From: Desulfosporosinus sp. OT
GTDB lineage: Bacteria > Bacillota > Desulfitobacteriia > Desulfitobacteriales > Desulfitobacteriaceae
Assembly (NCBI RefSeq): GCF_000224515.1
Contig: NZ_AGAF01000027.1
Location: 1-39,024 of the forward strand
Length of the DNA: 39,024 bases
Reading direction: 5' to 3'
Numbering within the stretch: position 1 is the first letter of the stretch; the number at the start of each line of letters is the position of its first letter. Below are positions 29,796 to 37,912 of this stretch, one piece after another. A program made the translations under genes and the position numbers. The notes under the pieces were generated by a model. That model searched no databases. It was not told where the DNA came from and worked only from the letters and a program-made list of their open reading frames with translations.

Positions 29796-30008
29796 TTGGT
29801 TACGATGGACGACATTTCCAAGGCGATTATCATCCTTGTCCGCCTGGGCGCCGTCGCAAGGTTTATTTACTGCATGATCAGGCTCTCCGGTGCAGAGGAA
29901 GAACAGACGCAGTATAAGAAGCGGGCGAAAAACACCGTCATTTTCTATGTGCTGGCAGAGTGTATCTGGCAGATTAAGGACCTGGTGCTGTATTACTATA
30001 CCCCATGA
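29796..30008 (+). CDS. Small membrane protein of the conjugation core
   Basis: A 70-residue protein with two hydrophobic stretches (IIILVRLGAVARFIYCMIRL and NTVIFYVLAECIWQIKDLVLYY) separated by a charged loop with AEEEQTQYKKR. It sits between the TrbL-like and PrgI genes, as in related clostridial elements. The start may be TTG 29796 (GGCGGTGG upstream), GTG 29799 or ATG 29805. It is probably a minor channel component. Confidence 0.7.
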   Translation: MVTMDDISKAIIILVRLGAVARFIYCMIRLSGAEEEQTQYKKRAKNTVIFYVLAECIWQIKDLVLYYYTP

Positions 30009-30060
30009 CGCATTATGCAACGTAACGGCATAATGATGATTATTGGAAAAGGAGGTTTTT

Positions 30061-30381
30061 ATGGAGGATGAAAAACTGTATATCCCCATGGGGGTAAAGG
30101 CTGAAACCGAGCTTTTCCCCGGCTTCGGCAAAAAGCAGCTCCTGCAAGCGGTGATTGGTTCGCTGGGCGTGGGAGTTGTTTCCGCTTTTGTATGGTTGCT
30201 CTCGCAAAGCGTCACTTTCACCGTCATCGGCGTGCTGTCCGGAATTGTCGGCTCGGTGATGATGACCACCAAGGACCAGACCAATCTATCGGTGGTGGAT
30301 CAGGTGCAGAATATGACGCGGTTTGCGAAAAGCCAGAAAATTTATCCGTACCGGTACGGCGATGAATGGAGGTTGGGCTGA
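30061..30381 (+). CDS. PrgI-family conjugation protein
   Basis: A 106-residue inner-membrane protein of the PrgI family (VirB3-like position in Gram-positive type IV secretion). The N-terminus is amphipathic with YIPMGVKAETELFPGFGKKQ, two close hydrophobic helices cover residues about 28-65, and the conserved C-terminal part is soluble (RFAKSQKIYPYRYGDEW). ATG 30061 has AAAAGGAGG upstream. In related elements a VirB4 ATPase normally follows directly; here a 53-residue gene and a methyltransferase do. Its stop overlaps the next start (TGATG). Confidence 0.88.
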   Translation: MEDEKLYIPMGVKAETELFPGFGKKQLLQAVIGSLGVGVVSAFVWLLSQSVTFTVIGVLSGIVGSVMMTTKDQTNLSVVDQVQNMTRFAKSQKIYPYRYGDEWRLG

Positions 30382-30542
30382 TGTACGCAATGATACCCGT
30401 ATATTACCCGTCCGTCGAGGTAAACCCCCGTATTGTCAACGATATTTTCAAAGAGCTGATGAAAATAGAAAAGCAAAAAAATATTGAGGAAGAAAATGAG
30501 CTGAATATGGAGCTTAATGAGGGTATCGGACAGGAAATGTGA
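30381..30542 (+). CDS. 53-residue protein translationally coupled to PrgI
   Basis: A short ORF, ATG 30381 sharing its A with the PrgI stop and ending in TGA at 30540-30542. It has a proline-rich start (YAMIPVYYPSVEVNPRIVND), a helical middle and an acidic stretch (EEENELNMELNEG). GGAGG lies about 11 bases upstream. It was small enough to be missed by length filters. The position is where VirB4 usually begins; it could be a VirB4 N-terminal remnant or a separate small gene. I see no homology that decides. Confidence 0.6.
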   Translation: MYAMIPVYYPSVEVNPRIVNDIFKELMKIEKQKNIEEENELNMELNEGIGQEM

Positions 30543-30550
30543 GGCCGCCG

Positions 30551-32014
30551 ATGCAGACGACCTTCATAGACTATTTCTCAGGTATCGGGGGCTTTCGCGC
30601 GGGACTTGAAGCCTGCGGCATGAAATGCATCGGACATTGTGAAATCAACAAATATGCGGATAAAAGCTATCGGGCTATATTTGATGTAAAGGAGGATGAA
30701 TGGTTTGCAAGCGACATCACCGAAATCCAACCGGGAGATGTGCCCTTCGTCCATCTCTGGACTGCCGGCTTCCCCTGCCAGGATATCAGCATCGCTGGCA
30801 GCCAGCGGGGGCTTGCCGGAGAACGAAGCGGACTCTTTTTTGAGATTGTTAGGCTCATCGAAGGCAAAGCTGCCGAAGATCGACCCCAATGGGTTATCCT
30901 TGAAAATGTTAAAAACCTGTTTTCCGTTCATGGCGGATGGGACTTTGCGACCGTTCTCTTTGAAATGGCCTCACTCGGCTATGATTTGCAGTACGGACTT
31001 GTTAATTCACGGGATTTCGGAGTCCCCCAAAACAGAGAACGGGTCTACATTGTCGCTCATCGACATACTGGAGACGGATGTACCAGAAGGATATTTCCTC
31101 TCCCAAGCGGCAATGGAAAAGCTCTTATCCAAATCATAGGCGGGATGCAGGGACGGAGGGTTTACTGCCCCGAAGGCATCAGCGCCACCCTCACCGCACA
31201 GGGCGGCGGTGGTGCCAAAACGGGCCTTTACTGCATGTGTGTGGGAGTAAACCGCATTGACGGCTTCAAAGAAAGGTTGGAGCTTGCCCATACCATCACT
31301 GCCGGAGACTACCGGGAACTGGACCGGAACCAGACGCAAAACGCAGTGCTGGAGGGCTGTGAAGTCTGCATGCAGCCGGAGGATAAAAACGGCTGCCCCA
31401 TCTCTTTTATCGACCTGAATAAAACCCCGAAGCTGACCAACATTGCACGGTGCATCAGGGCCCATTATAACACCGGAGTTACCAACAGAGGCGCGGATAA
31501 ATCCGGCGTTCTGCATTTGTACGCAAGGGCGGTTTTAACACCCGACCGTGTGGAAAAACTGCAGAACGGTCCCCACAACAAGGCGTGCGGTCAGCCGAGC
31601 TTTACCCTTACGGCACAGGACAGGCACGGAGTTTTGCTCATGCACTGCAAGGCGGCCGACTGCTGCCCAAAATTAAAAATACGGGAGGACCAAACAGAGG
31701 GCTACGGCGACAGTATCAGCCTTGCCTTCCCCGGCAGCGAAACACGGCGCGGACGGGTCGGCAAAGGATTGGCGCAAACCCTGGATACAAGCTGCAATCA
31801 GGGGATTTTCCTGGTTTGCGGGCGGATACGACGCCTGACGCCAAGGGAGTGCTGGCGCTTGCAGGGCTTTTCGGACGGGATGTTTGACAGGGCCAAGGCG
31901 GTCAATTCAGACAGCCAGCTTTATAAGCAGGCTGGAAACTCCGTCACCGTAACGGTGGTATACACCATCGGCATGAGGATTTTGGAAGTGCAAAAAAGGA
32001 GGATAGAAAAATAG
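30551..32014 (+). CDS. C5-cytosine DNA methyltransferase (Dcm family)
   Basis: A 487-residue enzyme transferring a methyl group from SAM to cytosine in DNA. All main motifs are visible: I DYFSGIGGF (residues 7-15), IV GFPCQDIS with catalytic C76, VI ENVKNL, VIII QNRERVYIV, and X KQAGNSVTV at the C-terminus. A long region before motif X carries three repeated LTAQ or TLD-type segments (SATLTAQGGGGAKTGLY, FTLTAQDRHGVLLM, AQTLDTSCNQGIFLV) and probably holds the target-recognition domain. ATG 30551 has only GTGAGG upstream; expression may depend on coupling to the upstream gene. No restriction partner is seen, so it probably protects the element from host restriction. Confidence 0.93.
   Translation: MQTTFIDYFSGIGGFRAGLEACGMKCIGHCEINKYADKSYRAIFDVKEDEWFASDITEIQPGDVPFVHLWTAGFPCQDISIAGSQRGLAGERSGLFFEIVRLIEGKAAEDRPQWVILENVKNLFSVHGGWDFATVLFEMASLGYDLQYGLVNSRDFGVPQNRERVYIVAHRHTGDGCTRRIFPLPSGNGKALIQIIGGMQGRRVYCPEGISATLTAQGGGGAKTGLYCMCVGVNRIDGFKERLELAHTITAGDYRELDRNQTQNAVLEGCEVCMQPEDKNGCPISFIDLNKTPKLTNIARCIRAHYNTGVTNRGADKSGVLHLYARAVLTPDRVEKLQNGPHNKACGQPSFTLTAQDRHGVLLMHCKAADCCPKLKIREDQTEGYGDSISLAFPGSETRRGRVGKGLAQTLDTSCNQGIFLVCGRIRRLTPRECWRLQGFSDGMFDRAKAVNSDSQLYKQAGNSVTVTVVYTIGMRILEVQKRRIEK
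30696..31139 (+). CDS. Overlapping ORF in a second frame of the methyltransferase gene
   Basis: A 147-residue ORF in another frame within the methyltransferase gene. It is listed only because its C-terminal part (SPKTENGSTLSLIDILETDVPEGYFLSQAAMEKLL) looks like a real conserved segment: LSxILE..VP..YFLS also occurs between motif VIII and the recognition domain of many C5 methyltransferases. It may be a product of an ancestral frameshift, or a truly used overlapping gene. It has no strong ribosome binding site at 30696, so expression is doubtful. Confidence 0.3.
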   Translation: MNGLQATSPKSNREMCPSSISGLPASPARISASLAASGGLPENEADSFLRLLGSSKAKLPKIDPNGLSLKMLKTCFPFMADGTLRPFSLKWPHSAMICSTDLLIHGISESPKTENGSTLSLIDILETDVPEGYFLSQAAMEKLLSKS

Positions 32015-32031
32015 TTCAGACGGCTAAATAC

Positions 32032-32228
32032 ATGCTGTGCGGCAGGCTTTCTATGATGAGCACGGCAAAGCTCCTTTACTGTTATCGTACGGATACCGTA
32101 GGCCGAAAACGGGAGATTGCAGGTCATCTGAAAAAATCGAGGTCGCCGTCGGGGTTTCAAGAACCGCTTTCAGCCGCAATATGCACCTTCTGCGGCAAAA
32201 CGGGCTGATTGACCCGATTTACCGATGA
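32032..32228 (+). pseudogene. Small winged-HTH regulator split by a -1 frameshift at an A6 run
   Basis: Frame 1 from ATG 32032 encodes MLCGRLSMMSTAKLLYCY... ending in KREIAGHLKK; the continuation IEVAVGVSRTAFSRNMHLLRQNGLIDPIYR, a clear HTH recognition region, lies one base back. The change point is the A6 run at 32131-32136. A strong AAGGAGG sits at about 31998-32004 and would suit a start at ATA 32011, in frame, overlapping the methyltransferase stop; ATA may be a mutated ATG. It may be inactivated by indel, a sequencing error, or a programmed slippage site. As an intact protein it would be a 66-73-residue DNA-binding regulator. Confidence 0.5.
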
Positions 32229-32287
32229 CGGCGGCAGGCTTGCAAACAAGTATATTTTATAGTGACAGGAGGTGTATATACGGAGCC

Positions 32288-32743
32288 ATGATGGACGGAC
32301 CAATATGGAAAGGCGCGCTGTTTTCGGCTTTGCTCCTTACAGCGGCGGTTTGGGATATCCGCAGGCGTGAGATCCCCGATTGGATACCGCTGCTCATCTT
32401 TCTAACAGGTATTCCACAAATGAATCCGCTGGACGCTTTTTCCGGGCTTGTAGCAACAGGGCTGCCGTATCTGCTTGCGGCAGTTCTTTCCTATAAAGGA
32501 GAAGACTTTTCCATAGGCGGCGGCGACATCAAGCTGATGGCCGCGTGCGGCTTTGTTTTGGGTGTTTGGGGTGGTATCCTTCAAAGTATTGCCGCCCTGA
32601 CCCTTTCCCTTGCCGTCGGTATCGGTATCTGCGTTTACCGGGGAACGAAAAAGCTGAATACCGTCACCCTGCCCCTTGCACCGTTTTTCTGTGCAGGGGG
32701 AATTTTATCTTACTGTGCGCTTCTCATTAGCGCCGCAATCTAA
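32288..32743 (+). CDS. Prepilin peptidase (A24/CpaA-TadV type)
   Basis: A 151-residue aspartic membrane peptidase. The catalytic aspartates are D23 (AAVWDIRRREIPDW) and D80 in the GxGD motif (SIGGGDIKLM). Several hydrophobic segments surround them, and no N-methylation domain is present, as in TadV/CpaA enzymes. The start is ATG 32288 (or 32291), with GGAG close by and GGAGGTG further upstream; the frame is open from 32225. It would cleave prepilin leaders of the Tad-like module and perhaps DUF6133. It is the first gene of the Tad block. Confidence 0.9.
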   Translation: MMDGPIWKGALFSALLLTAAVWDIRRREIPDWIPLLIFLTGIPQMNPLDAFSGLVATGLPYLLAAVLSYKGEDFSIGGGDIKLMAACGFVLGVWGGILQSIAALTLSLAVGIGICVYRGTKKLNTVTLPLAPFFCAGGILSYCALLISAAI

Positions 32744-32767
32744 AAAAAAACAGGAGGACTAGCGATT

Positions 32768-33592
32768 ATGAAATTAAACATTTTCAAAAACAGGACCGTA
32801 ATCGGCCTGGGCTGCATCATCCTTTCCCTGATCATTTGTTTTGGTCTGACACCGCTTTGGGGCAGCGCAGTACGCGCCCAAACGGAAATCGTGCGGATTG
32901 CGGATACTGTCAAAAAGGGCGAGGTGATCACCGCCAACAAGCTGGAAACGGTACAGGTTGGCGCATACAACCTGCCGAGCAACCTGGTGAAAAACAAAAA
33001 TGAGACCATCGGCAAATACGCCGCCACCGACTTGCAAAAGGGGGATTACATCCTTTCCACCAAATTATCCGAGACGCCACTTGCCGAATTTGAATACCTG
33101 ACCGGGCTTGACGGTACAAAACAGGCCATGTCCATCACCATCAAATCCTTTGCGGCGGGACTGTCGGGCAAGCTGGAACCGGGCGACATCATATCCCTGA
33201 TTTCCGCGAGTTCCGGCAATACGGGGATTATCGTGATGCCACCGGAGCTAAAATATGTCGAGGTGCTAGCGGTCACGTTGGGCACGGGGGTGGACAGGGA
33301 ATACAAGGCGGTTGAGGAAAAGAGCGGCGACGAGGAAAAGAAACTCCCCGCCACCCTGACCCTGCTGGTAAATTCCGCCCAGGCGAAGGTGCTGGCCGGA
33401 CTTGAGCAAAACGGCAACCTTCATGTAACCCTTGTCTATCGCGGGGCAAAGGCCAATGCGGATAAATTTTTAACGGCGCAGGACCGGTACTTTAAAACGG
33501 GTGAAATCGTAGTTGCCGGCCCTATCGAAAGCAGCCCGCAGCCGGAAAAAGCAGAAAATGCAGCCCAGGAGGATAGCAACAATGCCGAATAA
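32768..33592 (+). CDS. CpaB/RcpC-type SAF-domain pilus protein
   Basis: A 274-residue protein with one N-terminal transmembrane helix (residues about 12-34) and an SAF domain at about 40-100 (IADTVKKGEVITANKLETVQVGAYNLPSNLV... IGKYAATDLQKGDYILSTKL). The rest is an extracytoplasmic beta-rich domain ending in a proline/glutamate-rich tail. It matches CpaB/RcpC of Tad pilus systems. ATG 32768 follows AGGAGG. It overlaps the CpaE-like gene by 11 bases. Confidence 0.88.
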   Translation: MKLNIFKNRTVIGLGCIILSLIICFGLTPLWGSAVRAQTEIVRIADTVKKGEVITANKLETVQVGAYNLPSNLVKNKNETIGKYAATDLQKGDYILSTKLSETPLAEFEYLTGLDGTKQAMSITIKSFAAGLSGKLEPGDIISLISASSGNTGIIVMPPELKYVEVLAVTLGTGVDREYKAVEEKSGDEEKKLPATLTLLVNSAQAKVLAGLEQNGNLHVTLVYRGAKANADKFLTAQDRYFKTGEIVVAGPIESSPQPEKAENAAQEDSNNAE

Positions 33593-34334
33593 GGGAAAGC
33601 AGATTCTGGCGGTCTGGGGCAGCCCGTCCAGCGGCAAAACCGTAACGGCTGTGAAAATCGCAAGGGAGCTGTCCCTGAACAGGAAAAATGTGGCGGTGGT
33701 TTTCTGTGACGGGGTGTGCCCCGCCCTGCCCACGGTGCTGAAAACCAAAAAGCCGGTGGAGGGCTCCCTCGGCGAAGTGCTGTCCGCACCCAGCGTAACG
33801 CAGGAGCTTATCTTGAAAAACTGTGTATGCCCCGCCAAAAATCCGTATATCAGCTTTCTCGGCTACAAGGCGGGAGAAAATGTCTTTACCTACGCGGACT
33901 ATGCGAAGGAACGTGCGGTGGACCTGCTGGTGCTGCTGCGCCATGTTGCCGACTGTGTGGTGGTAGACTGCGCAAGCAGCCTCACCGACAGCATCCTGTC
34001 CACGGCAGCCCTGGAGGTGGCCGACGCGGTACTGCGGTTGGGAAGCTGTGATTTAAAAGGCGTGTCTTACTTCATGTCCAGCCTGCCCCTCATTGCCGAC
34101 CGCCGGTTCAAACCGGAGAAGCACATCAAGGTGCTGTCCAATGTAAAGTCCCGGCAGGATTCGGGCGGGTACGAAAACGCCTACGGTGGCGTTTCCTACA
34201 AACTGCCCCATGTGGATGACATCGAGGAACAGTTTTATTCTCTTTCCCTGCTGGACGGTCTTCCCGGCAAAGAGGCAAAAGAGTATGAGTTCGTTATCCG
34301 GGAAATTGCAGAGGGGGTGTTTGGAAATGGCTAA
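33582..34334 (+). CDS. CpaE/TadZ-like P-loop ATPase
   Basis: A 250-residue MinD/ParA-related ATPase of the pilus assembly type. A P-loop at residues 13-20 (GSPSSGKT) departs from the deviant KGGxxKT motif. VVFCDGVCPALPTV takes the place of the A' motif, and VDLLVLLRHVADCVVVDCASSLTDS resembles Walker B. ATG 33582, inside the SAF gene's end, follows AGGAGG; the frame extends upstream without a site. It probably positions or regulates the CpaF motor. The receiver-like N-terminal domain of some CpaE proteins is absent. Confidence 0.8.
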   Translation: MPNKGKQILAVWGSPSSGKTVTAVKIARELSLNRKNVAVVFCDGVCPALPTVLKTKKPVEGSLGEVLSAPSVTQELILKNCVCPAKNPYISFLGYKAGENVFTYADYAKERAVDLLVLLRHVADCVVVDCASSLTDSILSTAALEVADAVLRLGSCDLKGVSYFMSSLPLIADRRFKPEKHIKVLSNVKSRQDSGGYENAYGGVSYKLPHVDDIEEQFYSLSLLDGLPGKEAKEYEFVIREIAEGVFGNG

Positions 34335-35679
34335 GAACATCGGTCTTTTCTTCAACACGGCTAAGCACCAAAAGCCGTTTTCAGAGGTGCTGCAGGAGGT
34401 GCAGGAATACATCTCCAGCAAGTATGCCACCGTGATTGCGGGTAATCCGGCGGAGCAAAAACAGCAGATCACCGCCTACATCTCCAAGTACCTGACCGAT
34501 TACAGCCTGGGTGTGGAGGGCTTGACGCCGGATGAGCTTGTAGAAAGGCTCTACAGTGAAATGGCAGAGTTTTCGTTTTTGACCCCCTACCTTTTTGCCA
34601 CCCATATTGAGGAAATTAACATCAATTCCTGGAAGGATGTAAAAATCACCTATGCCGACGGTAGGGTGGTTCCCTCCGAGGAAAAATTCAACAGCCCCGA
34701 GCATGCCGTTGATGTGGTGCGGCGCCTGCTGCATAAATCCGGTATGATTCTGGACCATTCGCAGCCTGCCGTCGTGGGGCATTTGAGCAACAAAATCCGC
34801 ATCACCGTCCTGGGTAACCCGCTGACCGACCAGGGCAAGGGGGTTGCGGCTTCCATCCGGATTGTCAACCCGCAGAAACTGGCGCGGGAGGACTTTATCC
34901 GCAATGGGACCTCGACCGCCGAAATGCTGGACTTTTTAAGCGTCTGCCTGCGGTACGGCCTTTCCATGTGCGTCACTGGCTCCACGGGCAGCGGAAAAAC
35001 CACGCTGATGAGCTGGCTTTTGTCCACCATTCCCAATGATAAGCGTGTGTTTACGATTGAAAACGGCTGCCGTGAATTCGACCTTGTTAAAGAGGACGAA
35101 AACGGCCATGTGGTCAATAACGTGGTGCATACCGTCACCCGCTATTCCGAGGACAAAAGGCAGAATATCGACCAGGAAAAGCTGCTGGAGTACGCCCTGA
35201 CCTGCAATCCCGATGTGGTGTGCGTGGGCGAAATGAAATCAGCCGAAGCGTTTGCGGCACAGGAGGCGGCCCGGACCGGTCACGCCGTCATTACCACTAC
35301 CCACGCCAATAGCTGCAATGCCACCTACTACCGCATGGTGACGCTCTGCACGCAAAAATACGACCTGGGCGACCGGACGCTGTATAACCTTGTCACCGAG
35401 GCGTTCCCCATTGTCCTGTTTGTAAAAAAGCTGGAGGACAGCTCAAGGAAGTGCATGGAAATAACTGAATGTGAGATATTGCCGGACGGAGAAAGAAAGA
35501 TTCATACGCTTTTCCGCTATCACGTTTCGGAAAATGCGGTGGTGGACGGCAAGGTAAGCGTCCGGGGGGAATTCCAGAGAGTGAACACCCTGTCCGAGAG
35601 CTTGCAGAAAAGGCTGCTGGAAAACGGTATGCCGGTGAGTCTTCTGAACAAAATCACGAAAGGAGAAGATGCTGCATGA
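34327..35679 (+). CDS. CpaF/TadA secretion ATPase
   Basis: A 450-residue type II/IV secretion ATPase that powers pilus assembly. Walker A GSTGSGKTTL is at residues 218-227, with K224/T225. The downstream DVVCVGEMKSAEAFAAQEAARTGH and TTTHANS are the Asp-box, Walker B and His-box of the family. The N-terminal region contains EFSFLTPYLFATHIEEINI, typical of CpaF. ATG 34327 overlaps the CpaE-like stop, and its own stop overlaps tadB (ATGA). It is the only traffic ATPase of this class in the window apart from the VirD4-like protein. Confidence 0.95.
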   Translation: MAKNIGLFFNTAKHQKPFSEVLQEVQEYISSKYATVIAGNPAEQKQQITAYISKYLTDYSLGVEGLTPDELVERLYSEMAEFSFLTPYLFATHIEEININSWKDVKITYADGRVVPSEEKFNSPEHAVDVVRRLLHKSGMILDHSQPAVVGHLSNKIRITVLGNPLTDQGKGVAASIRIVNPQKLAREDFIRNGTSTAEMLDFLSVCLRYGLSMCVTGSTGSGKTTLMSWLLSTIPNDKRVFTIENGCREFDLVKEDENGHVVNNVVHTVTRYSEDKRQNIDQEKLLEYALTCNPDVVCVGEMKSAEAFAAQEAARTGHAVITTTHANSCNATYYRMVTLCTQKYDLGDRTLYNLVTEAFPIVLFVKKLEDSSRKCMEITECEILPDGERKIHTLFRYHVSENAVVDGKVSVRGEFQRVNTLSESLQKRLLENGMPVSLLNKITKGEDAA

Positions 35680-36605
35680 CCTTTCTCATTATGCTGGCGT
35701 TCATCGGCCTGATCGCCGGTAGTTTCCTGCTTCTAAGGCTTTCCCCCTTTGAGTTTGCCGAAAGCATCATCAGGCCACTGCAAAGCCGGAAGAAATCCAT
35801 CGGAAAGCAGATTGAGGAAGCAAGATTCCCCAGGCAGGCACGGGGCATTCGTAAGACCATCCAGGAAACCAAAGAAGTGCTGGCGCTCACAGGCAAAAGC
35901 ACAAAGTTTGGAGCGTTGTGCGTCCTTTCCTTTTTCCTGCTTGTGGTTGGCGTACTAGTTTCCTTGCTGATGGAAAATTTCTTTATGGTGCCTGTAGCGG
36001 CGGCGGGGATGGCGCTGCTGCCTTTCTGGTACATCCTGTTCACGTCTCACTCCTATAAAAAGCAGATGAACGCCGAGCTGGAAACGGCGCTGTCGATTAT
36101 TACGACTTCCTATATCCGAAATGAGAGCGTCATCACGGCGGTGGAGGAAAACCTCAGCTATTTGAACCCGCCTGTCGCGGATGTTTTTCAGGGCTTTCTT
36201 GCCGACACCAAATTGATCAGCGTCAATGTGAAGCAGGCCCTTCAAGCCATGAAGCCCCGGCTGAACAACGATGTCTTCCATGAGTGGCTGGACGCCATGA
36301 CCGCCTGCCAGGAGGATAAAACCCTGAAAACCACCCTGACCCCTATAATTTCAAAGCTGTCGGACGTGCGGGTGGTATCGGCGGAGCTGGATTATCTGAT
36401 GTATGAGCCCTTAAAGGAGTTTATCACGATGGCGCTGCTGCTGGTCGGCAACATACCGTTAATCTATTTCTTGAACAAGGACTGGTATTCCGTGCTGGTG
36501 GACACGTCCTTCGGCAAGGCGATACTGGCGGTCTGCGGTTCAGTGATCTTCGTGTCCCTGGCCGCGGTGATCAGGCTGACAAAGCCGGTTGAATATAAGC
36601 GATAA
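35676..36605 (+). CDS. TadB-like membrane platform protein
   Basis: A 309-residue integral membrane protein of the GspF/TadB class, with hydrophobic helices at the N-terminus (FLIMLAFIGLIAGSFLLLRL), at about residues 85-125 and at the C-terminus (FGKAILAVCGSVIFVSLAAVI). The central cytoplasmic region is helical (AELETALSIITTSYIRNESVITAVEENL, a T2SSF-like segment). It is coupled to cpaF by the ATGA overlap. With TadC it would form the inner-membrane base for fibre assembly. Confidence 0.85.
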   Translation: MTFLIMLAFIGLIAGSFLLLRLSPFEFAESIIRPLQSRKKSIGKQIEEARFPRQARGIRKTIQETKEVLALTGKSTKFGALCVLSFFLLVVGVLVSLLMENFFMVPVAAAGMALLPFWYILFTSHSYKKQMNAELETALSIITTSYIRNESVITAVEENLSYLNPPVADVFQGFLADTKLISVNVKQALQAMKPRLNNDVFHEWLDAMTACQEDKTLKTTLTPIISKLSDVRVVSAELDYLMYEPLKEFITMALLLVGNIPLIYFLNKDWYSVLVDTSFGKAILAVCGSVIFVSLAAVIRLTKPVEYKR

Positions 36606-36631
36606 TAAAATTCTGAAATGAGGTGAAACCC

Positions 36632-37504
36632 TTGTATGCCATTCTATTTTTCTTCGTCCTGTTCTTCGCGGCAGGGGCGTATCTTGTCCTTGCCGACGTA
36701 TTGAAGCTGCCGACCCTTGCCACTACAAAGGCGGTCTTGACAGTGGCAAGGCAGGATAAAAAGCAGACCATGAACCTTGAAACAGTTGTCTTTGAGCTTT
36801 CATCCAGGCTTTCCGGGCTTATCAGACTGGATGGCTACAAGCGCCGCAAGCTGGAGGCCGCTTTGAAATCCGCGGGGATGAAGCTGACTCCCGAAACCTA
36901 TATCGCCAGGGCCTGGGTAAAGGCGGGGCTGATAGCGCTTTTGATTTTCCCGTTGCTGCCCATCTTCCCGATTTTATGCCCTGTCGTTCTGTTTCTGGCG
37001 GTGGCGGTCTTTTTCAGGGAGCAGCGGGTGGCCGACGAAATTGTGAGACAGAAACGTGAAAGGATTGAATATGAGCTGCCGAGGTTCGTTTCTACCGTTT
37101 CCCAGGAGCTAAAGGTTTCCCGCGATGTGCTGTCCATTTTGAATTCCTATCAAAAGAATGCGGGGGAGAGCTTTCGTCAGGAGCTTGAAATCACCATCGC
37201 CGACATGAAATCAGGCAATGAGGAAACGGCGCTGACAAGGTTGGAGGCAAGAATCGGGAGCACCATGCTGTCCGATGTGGTTCGGGGGCTTATTTCCGTC
37301 AAGCGCGGCGACAACGGCGCAGTCTACTTTGAAATGTTGAGCCACGATTTTAAGCTGCTGGTATTGCAGCGGCTGAAGCTCATCGCCATGAAGCAGCCGG
37401 GCAAGGTGCGGAAGTATTCCTTCTTTTTGCTAGGCTGCTTTCTCCTGATGTATCTCGGCGTACTGGGCTATGAGATTATGAATGCTTTTGGAAAGCTGTT
37501 CTAG
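36632..37504 (+). CDS. TadC-like membrane platform protein
   Basis: A 290-residue GspF/TadC-type protein. It has an N-terminal helix (YAILFFFVLFFAAGAYLVLADV), a pair of helices near residues 95-135, a T2SSF-like cytoplasmic segment (ELPRFVSTVSQELKVSRDVLSILNSYQKNAGESF) and a C-terminal helix (YSFFLLGCFLLMYLGVLGYEI). TTG 36632, with GAGGTG six bases upstream, is preferred over GTG 36623. It forms a pair with the preceding TadB-like gene. Confidence 0.83.
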   Translation: MYAILFFFVLFFAAGAYLVLADVLKLPTLATTKAVLTVARQDKKQTMNLETVVFELSSRLSGLIRLDGYKRRKLEAALKSAGMKLTPETYIARAWVKAGLIALLIFPLLPIFPILCPVVLFLAVAVFFREQRVADEIVRQKRERIEYELPRFVSTVSQELKVSRDVLSILNSYQKNAGESFRQELEITIADMKSGNEETALTRLEARIGSTMLSDVVRGLISVKRGDNGAVYFEMLSHDFKLLVLQRLKLIAMKQPGKVRKYSFFLLGCFLLMYLGVLGYEIMNAFGKLF

Positions 37505-37516
37505 GAGGTGGAAACC

Positions 37517-37912
37517 ATGATAAAAGTGCTGAAATCCAAAAGCGGAAAAGGATATATTGATGCGGTCGTGGTGGTCCTTGCGGTGATGATGGTGCTTGCC
37601 CTGGTGGTCAGGGTTGCGCCGGTGTTTGTTGCTAAACAGCAGCTTGACACCTTTGCGGCGGAGCTTTGCCGCACGGCTGAAATCGCCGGGCGCGTGGGGA
37701 GCGAAACCACGGCAAGAGCCAACCGGCTGAAAGATGAGACCGGCTTGGACCCGGCCATCAGTTGGTCGAAAACCGGCGACATCCAGCTCAATGAAGAATT
37801 TACCGTAACCCTTTCCACCACGGTCAATATCGGCCTGTTCGGTGATTTTTCTTCCTTCCCCATTATCCTAACCGCGAAGGCGACAGGCGTATCGGAGGTG
37901 TATCATAAATAA
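37517..37912 (+). CDS. DUF4320/TadE-like pseudopilin
   Basis: A 131-residue protein with a short basic leader, S9-G10-K-G12-Y-I-D, and then a hydrophobic helix (AVVVVLAVMMVLALVVRVAPVFV). An extracytoplasmic domain follows. This is the layout of TadE-type minor pilins, and I recognise it as DUF4320, a family associated with clostridial conjugative elements. ATG 37517 has AGGAGGTG upstream. The stop overlaps the next start (TAATG). It is a probable substrate of the prepilin peptidase. Confidence 0.8.
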   Translation: MIKVLKSKSGKGYIDAVVVVLAVMMVLALVVRVAPVFVAKQQLDTFAAELCRTAEIAGRVGSETTARANRLKDETGLDPAISWSKTGDIQLNEEFTVTLSTTVNIGLFGDFSSFPIILTAKATGVSEVYHK

